The notes: generated from the sequence alone by a model not told the origin. A stretch of DNA of 20,161 nucleotides from a virus (IMGVR_UViG_3300044846_000449:1-20161), one strand, 5' to 3'. Positions 1 through 6,600 are shown, numbered from the stretch's first letter. Program-made: numbers and translations.

Positions 1-151
1 TCTTGTAGTCCCTTCGCCACTTCCAAAGAGTGTACGCAAGTGAGGTTACAAGAACCGCTAAACCCAACGCTTGATGGGCATAGCTCACAAGGAGACCTGC
101 TCCCGTTAAAGACCAAGACGTGATAACACTATCAGCCGACTCCTTTGTCAT
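1..151 (-). CDS. Holin-like small membrane protein (C-terminus cut by window edge)
   Basis: I read this by hand from an ATG at 151; 50 codons are visible before the window ends. The N-terminus is short and polar (MTKESADSVITSW). A long hydrophobic stretch follows from about residue 15 to 43 (LTGAGLLVSYAHQALGLAV, then LVTSLAYTLW) and ends in a basic cluster, KWRRDYK. One or two membrane passes and a positive cytoplasmic tail fit small phage holins, which perforate the inner membrane at lysis. It lies downstream of the tail fiber region, a usual place for lysis genes. It overlaps the preceding gene by 20 nt. No endolysin is visible, but one could lie beyond the edge. Another small membrane protein is possible. 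The gene is incomplete. Confidence 0.6.
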   Translation of the reverse strand, partial: MTKESADSVITSWSLTGAGLLVSYAHQALGLAVLVTSLAYTLWKWRRDYK

Positions 152-266
152 CTTTGTTAAGGGTATTCTCGTAGGCCTGAATCAGTACACGGACTTCATC
201 AAGTTGCATTAAGAGGTTAGCCTCTTGCTGCTTCAATGCCTCCAAGCGTTGTGTCAAATGTTCCAT
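132..266 (-). CDS. Small coiled-coil hypothetical protein (44 aa)
   Basis: An ATG at 266 opens a 44-codon frame ending in TGA at 134-132. The product starts MEHLTQRLEALKQQEANLLM, is rich in Leu, Glu and Gln, and reads as one amphipathic helix or coiled coil with a charged tail (NKDDKGVG). Its 3' end overlaps the start of the holin-like gene by 20 nt, so the two are probably translated together. Short coiled-coil ORFs next to holins are common in phages and some act as holin partners or spanin-like factors, but nothing here proves a role. The leader carries the palindrome GGTAATTACC five nt before the ATG. Confidence 0.6.
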   Translation of the reverse strand: MEHLTQRLEALKQQEANLLMQLDEVRVLIQAYENTLNKDDKGVG

Positions 267-288
267 TAGAGGTAATTACCTGCTAATT

Positions 289-564
289 TTACTCTTGTTC
301 GCCTGATGCGGGTAATTCAGACGCAGGTTCTTCAACCACAACAGGCGCAGGCACCATCGCCCAAGCATCAGCAGCAAGTTGGCGGTAGTAGCCTTCTGCT
401 CCCAATACCTCATCGGCTGCGGGGTCGTTTACCTGAAGCACCGTGCGCCAATAAGATGAGGCGATAACTGCGCCATCTTTGGTTACATCGGTGGTCTTGC
501 GTACTTCAATCGTTCCGTCAAGTTTGACGTTGAAGCCCGAAATGTAGATTACTTCTTCAATCAT
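289..564 (-). CDS. Small phage protein downstream of the tail fiber (91 aa)
   Basis: The 91-residue protein begins MIEEVIYISGFNVKLDGTIE. It has a beta-rich first half (VRKTTDVTKDGAVIASSYWR), a central acidic segment and a Pro/Val/Glu-rich tail. I associate proteins of this layout with positions after phage tail fiber genes; some may be fiber chaperones or accessory proteins, but I cannot assign a function. The start follows an A-rich leader (AAAACTAAACAAA before the ATG) with no Shine-Dalgarno sequence, as is usual in Bacteroidota. Only 18 nt separate it from the fiber gene, which points to one operon. Confidence 0.75.
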   Translation of the reverse strand: MIEEVIYISGFNVKLDGTIEVRKTTDVTKDGAVIASSYWRTVLQVNDPAADEVLGAEGYYRQLAADAWAMVPAPVVVEEPASELPASGEQE

Positions 565-582
565 TTTGTTTAGTTTTATTTT

Positions 583-1770
583 TTATACGAAGTAGGTGAT
601 TGTTCCACGCAACAAACCTAAACTTGAAGTCGGTAGGTCAGTTACATCCAAAGGACTTAACGCAGCAGCAGAATTAACATTGATAATGTCAACACGAGTT
701 GTGTTGCTTCCAATAGTTCCCGTTAAGTATTTTCCATCAATAGTATTATTGTAGGAATCAATAATAGTTCGTTCACCATCGGGGGTAGTTGTGGTTCTGC
801 GAGTAAACGGCATTCCCGAAATTTGTACTTCGCCCGAGCCTCCCGACAAGGCAGTCCAACGAACCTCAAAACTTACCGTTACTTTATTTCCTACTTTGGT
901 GTAGATACCTCCCGTGTTTCCCGTTGCGTAGGTTACAGTTGGATTACCACCCGAAGCCGTAAGAGTCGGAGTAAAAGTCCCCTCCTCGTAGTCATCAAGG
1001 GCGTTGGCTGCTGCGGTGTCCCCGTTGAAGGTTACTCCGTTGTTAGTGATACGGAAACGCTCGGTATACGATGCGGGAATTCCACTATTTGTATTAAAAT
1101 CACCCGCACCGCTTTCAAAAACCAAAGCCCCCGAAGATGCTGCGTTGACATAGCTTCTGAAAAAAGTTGTTGCAGCAGTAGCTGATGAATTGTAAGCAGC
1201 TTGCGTTATATAACCGCTATTATTTCCGTTAGATGCTATTCTAAATTGTCTTGGAGTAGCATCATAATTTGCGCTTGCCCAATCTAAACCTAAAAACGAA
1301 TCTCCACCATAAACGTGTAGTTTAGAAGCAGGCGAACTCGTGCCGATGCCTACGTTGCCTGCGGAGGTGATGCGTACCTTCTCTGAACCCGAAGTATTAA
1401 ACCGCATATAATCACCACTATGGTCGTATTCTATTGAACCGATAGATGTGTTAGCGGCATCGCCAAATCTTAAAGTGGCAGCAGCAGTTGAAATAATAGT
1501 TATCCCCGATTCAGAAGCACCTTTATCAATGACCAAATCATCCGCATTGGCAGATGGGGTACCCGTAGTTGCCGTTCCTAATTTTACGTCTCCGCCTACG
1601 CCAAGAGTTCCCGACAAAGAAGCAGCAGTCGTTGACAAAGACAAAGAAGAATCATTGCCAAGTCCGTCAGTCAGTTTCTTAAGCGACCCGCTTAACGGCC
1701 CGTTATCCGTAACCTTAATAAGGCTATCGTAAGTGTCTTGGGGAGTAGTCCCCGTTAAAGTTGTTCCCAT
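583..1770 (-). CDS. Tail fiber / receptor-binding-like protein (395 aa)
   Basis: The low-complexity protein is rich in Gly, Ser, Thr and Ala, as expected of a beta-structured, probably trimeric fiber. Residues 1-60 (MGTTLTGTTPQDTYDSLIKV and following) look like a virion-attachment segment. A middle part carries KVRITSAGNVGIGTSSPASK, a signature I know from many fiber-like phage proteins of aquatic metagenomes. A DDYEEGTFTPTL motif near residue 260 starts a C-terminal jelly-roll-like domain of about 130 residues, probably the receptor-binding end. The ATG overlaps the stop of the preceding W-rich gene by 1 nt (TAATG). A role in host recognition is inferred from composition and position after the neck genes. 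No endosialidase or peptidase motif was recognised. Confidence 0.8.
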   Translation of the reverse strand: MGTTLTGTTPQDTYDSLIKVTDNGPLSGSLKKLTDGLGNDSSLSLSTTAASLSGTLGVGGDVKLGTATTGTPSANADDLVIDKGASESGITIISTAAATLRFGDAANTSIGSIEYDHSGDYMRFNTSGSEKVRITSAGNVGIGTSSPASKLHVYGGDSFLGLDWASANYDATPRQFRIASNGNNSGYITQAAYNSSATAATTFFRSYVNAASSGALVFESGAGDFNTNSGIPASYTERFRITNNGVTFNGDTAAANALDDYEEGTFTPTLTASGGNPTVTYATGNTGGIYTKVGNKVTVSFEVRWTALSGGSGEVQISGMPFTRRTTTTPDGERTIIDSYNNTIDGKYLTGTIGSNTTRVDIINVNSAAALSPLDVTDLPTSSLGLLRGTITYFV

Positions 1771-1979
1771 TAGTTATTCCAAGTTGTATTCCAAGTGTTC
1801 CAAATCTCCTCAATTAACTGCCAAGCAGAATCACTTGAGGAACCAAACAAATTCGTTGTAGGGTGACCATACGACAAAGGCTGAATAACACCCCAAGAGA
1901 TGCTATTCGTTGCAGCAGCCTGACCCCAATAGATGTCATTGTTTGCTGCTCCTTGTCCCCAATCGCCTTGTATTCCCAT
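1770..1979 (-). CDS. Small W-rich structural protein with 11-residue repeats (69 aa)
   Basis: Residues 6-30 contain imperfect 11-residue repeats (DWGQGAANNDI, YWGQAAATNSI, then SWG). The C-terminus ends in a tryptophan heptad pattern with Trp at 53, 60, 63 and 67 (WQLIEEIWNTWNTTWNN). I associate small WGQ-repeat proteins with Bacteroidota phages, just before fibers, but their function is unknown to me. A minor structural or fiber-attachment role is an inference from position. The start is preceded by AGTTATTTAGGAGAGA, which includes a plausible AGGAGA Shine-Dalgarno and the TTATTTAG leader seen at other starts. A longer ORF in a second frame (1814-2092) was judged a shadow because this frame has the repeats and the leader. 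Confidence 0.7.
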   Translation of the reverse strand: MGIQGDWGQGAANNDIYWGQAAATNSISWGVIQPLSYGHPTTNLFGSSSDSAWQLIEEIWNTWNTTWNN

Positions 1980-2049
1980 TCTCTCCTAAATAACTTTTTA
2001 GCTTGACAATGTTGCTCGGCTTCGGTTTGTAGGTTTGCTTCTTGCTCAT
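1936..2049 (-). CDS. Possible 37-aa basic protein between neck and W-rich genes
   Basis: An ATG at 2049 overlaps the TGA of the neck gene in an ATGA arrangement, as at many real junctions in this operon. The frame runs 37 codons (MSKKQTYKPKPSNIVKLKSY, then LGENGNTRRLGTRSSKQ) and is strongly basic. Its last 44 nt overlap the start of the W-rich gene in another frame. The coupled start and protein-like first 25 residues support it; the short length and overlap count against it. It may be only a coupling leader that brings ribosomes to the W-rich gene. Confidence 0.4.
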   Translation of the reverse strand: MSKKQTYKPKPSNIVKLKSYLGENGNTRRLGTRSSKQ

Positions 2050-2546
2050 AATACCCAACTGCTGAAGTTTGCGTCCGTGTCAGGGAACACATCAGCGTTG
2101 TTGTTCAAGTAGTATTCAGGGAATGTTGCCTGATTGTAGCTCATATAAGTGATGAAGCGGTCAGTATAGTACTGCGCAATGTTGCGCTCCTTCTCAACCA
2201 AAAAGTCAACCTCCGTCTTGTCTACGCTCGTTGAGTTCTCACTCGTATGCTTGTATACACCGCCATTGGCAATCGTGTACGCAGCAAAAGGCAAGTACTC
2301 CACCATCGCATAGTGAATCAGCATCGGCTGAAGATAGTCGTTGACCAACGCCAAGTAGGGATTTGCAAGCGTTCCGGCAATGATGTCATCGCTGATCTTG
2401 TCGTACAACTTCGTCCCCGTGTAGTTTTGGATGTGGATCTCCTGCGCAATCTTAATGAACTGAATGAACTTGTCCGTGTCCACGTTGCCTCCCAACGCAG
2501 TTTGACGAACTAAATCCTCTCGCTTGATCCAAAGTGCCGTAGCCAT
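2046..2546 (-). CDS. Head-tail connector (neck adaptor) protein, DUF6712-like
   Basis: The 166-residue protein is mainly helical and begins MATALWIKREDLVRQTALGG. Its pattern (NVDTDKFIQFIKIAQEIHIQ, then LVNDYLQPMLIHYAMVEYLP, then GGVYKHTSENSTSVDKTEVD) matches what I remember of a family in Bacteroidota phages annotated as DUF6712 or head-tail connector. Such proteins bind under the portal and complete the neck. It starts right after the portal stop (TAAAAAATAATGG), which agrees with that role. No catalytic motif is visible. The family name is from memory and needs a profile search; the connector role is fairly secure from size, fold pattern and position. Confidence 0.75.
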   Translation of the reverse strand: MATALWIKREDLVRQTALGGNVDTDKFIQFIKIAQEIHIQNYTGTKLYDKISDDIIAGTLANPYLALVNDYLQPMLIHYAMVEYLPFAAYTIANGGVYKHTSENSTSVDKTEVDFLVEKERNIAQYYTDRFITYMSYNQATFPEYYLNNNADVFPDTDANFSSWVL

Positions 2547-2552
2547 TATTTT

Positions 2553-4619
2553 TTATCCGTATTTAAGTGATCCCCGTGAGGGTGTGTCGATTGGTCGGGT
2601 TTGAGCCTCATCCCAAGCATTTGGAGTGAGCTTGCTCGTAGGTACGCCCGCTTTGATAGCCGACTCCGTAGAGACGAGCTTGTCGTTGTCAAGGCCTTCG
2701 TTGGGAAGGAACTTGCCTCCCTCTCTTTTGCGGAAGTAAACCAAACGCCTCCAAGCGTGGTGACAAAAGGCTCCGCCCTTCCACTTCCAAATAGAGTAGA
2801 CGCTTTGTCCCTCCGGAGCGAACTGACCGTTGACACCGCTGAAGCTCATCATATCGATGTCCTCCTTGCGGAACACGACTCCTCCGTTTGCTGCTCCTAC
2901 CATCTCACGGCAGAAGTCACGGCTATTTGCCGACAGGTTACGGGTGTAGGCGTAGCGTATCTTGTACAGGCCACTATCAAAGTTGCTGCGGTCATCAGCA
3001 TTGCTGAAGTCCTCAACTGCAAAGTTGTACTGCTTGGCGAGGTGGGCATCCTCATTGTCGGGGTCGCTGACTACCTCGTCAGAGACGAGTTCCCATTCAT
3101 TTAAGTCAACGACCTCGCCCTTTCCCCGCAGAGCCTCAATCCACTTGTGTTCTTCTTCGTGAGTGAATTCAGGTACTTCTTGCTTGAATTTGTGCGACTT
3201 CATCTGCGTGATGACGTTTGCCGAGTTGCCCGCAAAGAGAGCCTTCGCTACCTGCGGGTCGAACTGAAGCATCTGCACAAGGAACGTGATGGCTTGGTCG
3301 GTAGTAAGTACCCCATCCTTCACGCTCTGCATAATCTGAAGCGAGCTTGCAATCTGCGCACCATTGTACGAGGCCTCCTTCTGAATCAGCTCCTCTTGAG
3401 CTTCAGCAGGAACACCACCGACAGGCGTTGCTTCGGTGACCTTGATGCCCGTCTCCTCCTCAACGACTTCAGCATCCTCCACAACAAGGTTCGTGAACTC
3501 AAGGGGCTGCAAGGTCTTGAAGTAGATGTTCAGGCGGAGGTCGTTGTAGGATAGTATCTTGTTCAGTCCATCAAGGATCGTCTCCTGCATCGGCTTGATG
3601 ACGATGTTCTCAAACAGGATAGAGGCCGTTTTCAGCTCCTCTGCGTTGTTTCCAAGACCTGTATTGTCCTTGATGCCCATCAGCATCGGAGAGGTGATGC
3701 GGTGAGCCACCATCAGCTTCTGCATCGCCTCGCTCGACAGGAACTGATATTGGTTGTGCGCATCGCTCAACATCACGGGATCGATGGTAGCAGCAAGCTC
3801 TTTGTTGTCGTTGAACGCCAAGATAAACTTGCCTGCGTTGGATGAGCCGCTGAACTTCTGCGCAATCTGCATCTCGATCTGCCTGCGCTCCTCCTCACTC
3901 GGTACTCCGTTATTGAAGTTGATGAGCATCGAAGGCGCAAGACCATTCTGAATGTTGTTGATGTGGAAGTTGGCTACCTCCTCCTCAAGCTCTGCGTAAG
4001 GCAATCCGCCTTGGTAGTCCACGGGCGAGTACGCATAAAAGCCTGCACGATAGGGCTTGATGTAAAGGATCTCAATTGCCTCTTGGCTGAATCCGAAGGC
4101 GGGGATGCGCTGCGGGGTCTCCCTGCGTTGAGCAACATCCGACCAATCTTTGGCGTAGTAGTAGGCTTCAATCTCCCCTTCTTCGCTTGGCTTTTCAGCA
4201 CGAAGGCTCTCGATGGGGATATGCTCTACCTCGACAATGGTGTTGTGATCACGACTGTAAATAACCTGAAGGGCGCATTGACCCATCATCTTGTAGTCGG
4301 CTACGATCTTCCGGATGCAGTCCTTATGAAGGAGTCCCTTCATCGCTGCGTACTCCGCAGGCTTCTTTGCTGAATCCGTAGCGTCCAATCCCTCACCATA
4401 GATGAAGTCTACCACGCCATTGATCAGGGCGTTGTTGGTTGGTGATCCGTTGTATCGGTCAATTAAGTACTGAAAGTAGTCATTGTCATCACCGTATTCA
4501 ACCCATTCCTTGCCCTGCACCTCCTTGATAGTAGGGGTGGTGTAGGAACTTAAGTTGACAACGTGGACTTTAGATGATGATGTAGTCGTTGTCGTAGCTT
4601 GTTTCTTCGGTGTAGACAT
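2553..4619 (-). CDS. Portal protein with C-terminal extension (688 aa)
   Basis: Residues about 40-370 look like a portal core: an N-terminal segment with WVEYGDDNDYFQYLIDRYNG, a beta/alpha wing region, and a long helical part with SDAHNQYQFLSSEAMQKLMV followed by HRITSPMLMG at 307-316. The portal is the dodecameric ring through which DNA enters the head. Residues 380-530 are an acidic linker. Residues 550-632 form a separate domain with SRDFC (Cys570), a Trp-rich stretch and FCHHAW (Cys619, His620, His621). At 688 residues it is longer than typical portals of roughly 400-550. The extension may be a fused MuF/gp7-like minor head domain, an inference from the Cys/His pattern. The first 50 nt overlap the upstream gene. 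Confidence 0.85.
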   Translation of the reverse strand: MSTPKKQATTTTTSSSKVHVVNLSSYTTPTIKEVQGKEWVEYGDDNDYFQYLIDRYNGSPTNNALINGVVDFIYGEGLDATDSAKKPAEYAAMKGLLHKDCIRKIVADYKMMGQCALQVIYSRDHNTIVEVEHIPIESLRAEKPSEEGEIEAYYYAKDWSDVAQRRETPQRIPAFGFSQEAIEILYIKPYRAGFYAYSPVDYQGGLPYAELEEEVANFHINNIQNGLAPSMLINFNNGVPSEEERRQIEMQIAQKFSGSSNAGKFILAFNDNKELAATIDPVMLSDAHNQYQFLSSEAMQKLMVAHRITSPMLMGIKDNTGLGNNAEELKTASILFENIVIKPMQETILDGLNKILSYNDLRLNIYFKTLQPLEFTNLVVEDAEVVEEETGIKVTEATPVGGVPAEAQEELIQKEASYNGAQIASSLQIMQSVKDGVLTTDQAITFLVQMLQFDPQVAKALFAGNSANVITQMKSHKFKQEVPEFTHEEEHKWIEALRGKGEVVDLNEWELVSDEVVSDPDNEDAHLAKQYNFAVEDFSNADDRSNFDSGLYKIRYAYTRNLSANSRDFCREMVGAANGGVVFRKEDIDMMSFSGVNGQFAPEGQSVYSIWKWKGGAFCHHAWRRLVYFRKREGGKFLPNEGLDNDKLVSTESAIKAGVPTSKLTPNAWDEAQTRPIDTPSRGSLKYG

Positions 4620-4905
4620 TTTGATTGACCGTGAATTTGTCGAATTCGGTTTGTGAAGTTACGAAAACCCTATCTCGATAGATGAGGTTTCCTGCGTTAA
4701 AAACCTTCAAACCATAGAAGCGGTTGTTCACCAACGAGAACGTGCCTGTAAGGGTCATAAAACCATTCGCAGAGGCAGCAGTCACCGCAGGTGTTGCCGT
4801 TGTGTTTGTTGATTCGTCAATCAGTTGAATCGTGACGCTCGCAGGGTAGGAGCGTGGGATGATTGTAATTGATTGAGGCGAAGCTGATACTTGTAGAATA
4901 TGCAT
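4570..4905 (-). CDS. Small beta-rich phage protein upstream of portal (111 aa)
   Basis: The product starts MHILQVSASPQSITIIPRSY and ends in YTEETSYDNDYIII. It is rich in Thr, Val and Ile, with alternating hydrophobic residues that suggest a beta-sandwich, and has an NNRFYGLKVFNAGNLIYRDR segment that I associate with small proteins next to portals in Bacteroidota phages. I take the ATG at 4905 as the start. The frame stays open to 5058, but the longer version would read through an intrinsic terminator at 4940-4966. The chosen ATG follows GGTTATTTAG by 5 nt. The 3' end overlaps the portal start by 50 nt. Function unknown; a structural or neck role is a guess. Confidence 0.7.
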   Translation of the reverse strand: MHILQVSASPQSITIIPRSYPASVTIQLIDESTNTTATPAVTAASANGFMTLTGTFSLVNNRFYGLKVFNAGNLIYRDRVFVTSQTEFDKFTVNQNVYTEETSYDNDYIII

Positions 4906-4939
4906 CTCAACTAAATAACCTCGCCTTAAGTTTTTGTAT

Positions 4940-4966
4940 AAAAAAAGAGGGGCTTTCGCCCCCCTT
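4940..4966 (-). terminator. Intrinsic terminator after the tail-tube-like gene
   Basis: On the minus strand a stem of nine pairs (one G-T wobble) closes on a GAAA tetraloop (GGGGGGC, GAAA, GCCCCTC) and is followed directly by seven Ts. It lies 50 nt after the stop of the tail-tube-like gene and before the ATG at 4905. It should end or thin out transcription between the abundant tail protein and the portal. The stable GNRA loop and uninterrupted T tract make this a strong call. Confidence 0.88.
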
Positions 4967-5005
4967 CTCCATCCAATATGCCCCACTCCGTTCAGTAGTG
5001 CAGCA

Positions 5006-5013
5006 CAAATATA
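5006..5013 (-). promoter_or_regulatory. Possible Bacteroidota -7 promoter box (TATATTTG)
   Basis: TATATTTG on the minus strand matches the Bacteroidota -7 consensus TAnnTTTG exactly and lies in an intergenic gap, just after a stop codon. No clear TTG-type -33 element is seen 19-23 nt upstream, so it may be chance. If used, transcription would start near 5000 and meet the terminator at 4940-4966 after about 60 nt. Confidence 0.3.
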
Positions 5014-5015
5014 CG

Positions 5016-5582
5016 TTAGGAATTCGTACCTGTGGTAATGTTTACCGTAGCAGTACAACCCGCAAAAGGATTGTTCTGAACTGCACCTTCGATGAAGTAG
5101 GCAGGAGCCTTCTCCTGACCTTCCAAAGTCAAAGTGTAGCCTGACAGGTCACCCATAGCACCACCCGTTACAACGGTTCCACCCGTTACTTCAGCACCAT
5201 ACTGCATACCCATCAGGAAGCAGTTGCCATTGTAGTCCTCCACAAATACCTGTGGGCGACCGTAGGCCATCACCTTCAACTGCTTGTTGTCCTGCTTCGT
5301 GAGCTTGGTCAAGGTCAGGTTGAGGGTTTGGGTAAAGAAGGTAGTACCATTCTCACGGCTAACATTGAAAGCCTGCTCGAAAGATGAGTTGCCTTTCAAG
5401 TCATATTTGTAAACGGTGAAGGTTCCGCTGATGTCGGTGATTTCATCGAATGTTGCAGTCGCATCAGCGAAAGTAATTGCGCTGAAAGGAACGTCACCGA
5501 AGTCGGCAAAATATACCGCCCGCAGGCCACCCACCACGTTTTTACACGGAATCGCACGTCCAAGTTGTAAATCGCAAGCCAT
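5016..5582 (-). CDS. Major tail tube-like structural protein (188 aa)
   Basis: The protein is beta-rich and starts MACDLQLGRAIPCKNVVGGL. A middle part, LNLTLTKLTKQDNKQLKVMA, leads into YGRPQVFVEDYNGNCFLMG and a C-terminal part with EVTGGTVVTGGAMGDLSGYT and LTLEGQEKAPAYF. The TGG-TxTG-GD-GYTLTL pattern resembles tail tube subunits (gpV/gp19-type fold), which stack as rings around the tape measure. An intrinsic terminator lies on each side, as expected of a gene expressed at its own high level. The start has an A-rich leader (AAAATAAACAAAAGACAA). A head decoration protein is the main alternative, since it follows the major capsid gene. Confidence 0.6.
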   Translation of the reverse strand: MACDLQLGRAIPCKNVVGGLRAVYFADFGDVPFSAITFADATATFDEITDISGTFTVYKYDLKGNSSFEQAFNVSRENGTTFFTQTLNLTLTKLTKQDNKQLKVMAYGRPQVFVEDYNGNCFLMGMQYGAEVTGGTVVTGGAMGDLSGYTLTLEGQEKAPAYFIEGAVQNNPFAGCTATVNITTGTNS

Positions 5583-5605
5583 TTGTCTTTTGTTTATTTT
5601 GAATT

Positions 5606-5637
5606 AAAAAAGGGGGCGGGGCAGAACCCACACCCCC
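5606..5637 (-). terminator. Intrinsic terminator after the major capsid gene
   Basis: The minus-strand sequence AGGGGGTGTGGG, TTCT, GCCCCGCCCCCT forms a GC-rich hairpin: five G-C pairs at the base, then two weaker pairs, a T/C mismatch and two G-C pairs. It is followed by TTTTTT. It lies 24 nt after the capsid stop codon and before the A-rich leader of the tail-tube-like gene. Some read-through must occur if the next gene has no promoter of its own, so it probably tunes expression. Confidence 0.82.
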
Positions 5638-5661
5638 TCGTGGTTTAAACTATGACTCGGA

Positions 5662-6588
5662 TTAAGAGTAGAGAACTACGTCAGAACCGATACCGTACTG
5701 AACACCTGCGAAGAAACGCAAGATCACACGAATGTTGTCTGATCCATCGAGGTCAGCCATATCAAGTACACGAACCTCGTTGCGCTCGTTGAGCAGTCCG
5801 GTACCGAAGTACAGGTTGCTTGATTGAGCAGCGACCATTTTGTTCGAAGGAAGTCCGTTGACCATAGCAACACGGATGCCATCGAAGTACAAAGGTTGGT
5901 CACCGTACCACATCGTGCCTTTGTTGTCAAGACCGTTAGCACCAAGACCTGAAGCACCGAAGCCACCCAAAGCACGAACGTAGGCTTTAGCCACATTCTG
6001 CGGAACGTAGATGGTCAGATCTTCCTTGCCGTAAAGGGCAGCAGGGATAGCGTCTACAACCTTGCCAAGCTCGGTGATTACGTTGCTTGCAGAAACCGTG
6101 GTGGCAGTCACGTCAACAACGTCAGAGTCAGCAGTCATCAAAGAAAGGAATCCGCTGAATTCTCCGGCAGAGGCAGCGTTACCATTCCAAATGTTTTGCT
6201 CGATCTTTTGAGCAGTCTTGGCAGCTACGTGAGCAATCAAGAAGTCAGCAAAAGAAGCAGGGATGCTATCGTAAGCAGAGAAGCCCATTTGACCACCGAT
6301 CCAAGAATCGTAGTAGTCCTTCTTGCAAAGCTGAAGGTTTACTTGGAAAGGCTCAACCTCAAGAACACGGTCAGTCAAAGTCAGGGTAGACGTAGCGGTG
6401 AAGTCGCAAGTTGCGTCTTTTACGATGTCGTCAGTACCTACCTTCTGAAGGGTGGTCTTGAAGTTTACGTTCGGGAGGATTTCGACAAGTCCTTTGTCAA
6501 GGGTGTCGGCAGACAACAAAGCGGCAGAGATGTACTTGCTCGCAAATTGGCCTGCATAGTTGGTAGTGATAGAAGTGGTCGTTGCCAT
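5662..6588 (-). CDS. Major capsid protein, HK97-fold type (308 aa)
   Basis: Size, position right after a scaffold-like gene and sequence character point to the major capsid protein. It starts MATTTSITTNYAGQFASKYI. A middle part, FLIAHVAAKTAQKIEQNIWN, resembles the long spine helix region. A later part, GKEDLTIYVPQNVAKAYVRA, looks like an A-domain strand-helix unit, and the C-terminus is IRVILRFFAGVQYGIGSDVV. No long N-terminal delta domain is seen, in keeping with a separate scaffold gene. It would form the icosahedral shell in hundreds of copies. The leader is A-rich (AACAAATAATCAAATCAGAAA). A strong terminator follows. HK97 fold is inferred rather than shown. Confidence 0.85.
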   Translation of the reverse strand: MATTTSITTNYAGQFASKYISAALLSADTLDKGLVEILPNVNFKTTLQKVGTDDIVKDATCDFTATSTLTLTDRVLEVEPFQVNLQLCKKDYYDSWIGGQMGFSAYDSIPASFADFLIAHVAAKTAQKIEQNIWNGNAASAGEFSGFLSLMTADSDVVDVTATTVSASNVITELGKVVDAIPAALYGKEDLTIYVPQNVAKAYVRALGGFGASGLGANGLDNKGTMWYGDQPLYFDGIRVAMVNGLPSNKMVAAQSSNLYFGTGLLNERNEVRVLDMADLDGSDNIRVILRFFAGVQYGIGSDVVLYS

Positions 6589-6600
6589 TTTCTGATTTGA

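Noticed and set aside
1814-2092. Minus-strand ORF of 92 codons in another frame at the W-rich gene
   Set aside because: It overlaps the neck gene and the W-rich gene in a third frame and lacks the WGQ repeats, Trp heptad and leader of the chosen frame.
2601-3104. Plus-strand ORF of 167 codons inside the portal gene
   Set aside because: Antisense to the portal's coding frame, which has clear protein features; no leader or neighbour supports it.
4906-5058. Extended N-terminus for the 111-residue gene from an ATG at 5058
   Set aside because: It would read through an intrinsic terminator and the end of the previous gene; the ATG at 4905 has the TTATTTAG leader and a protein-like start.
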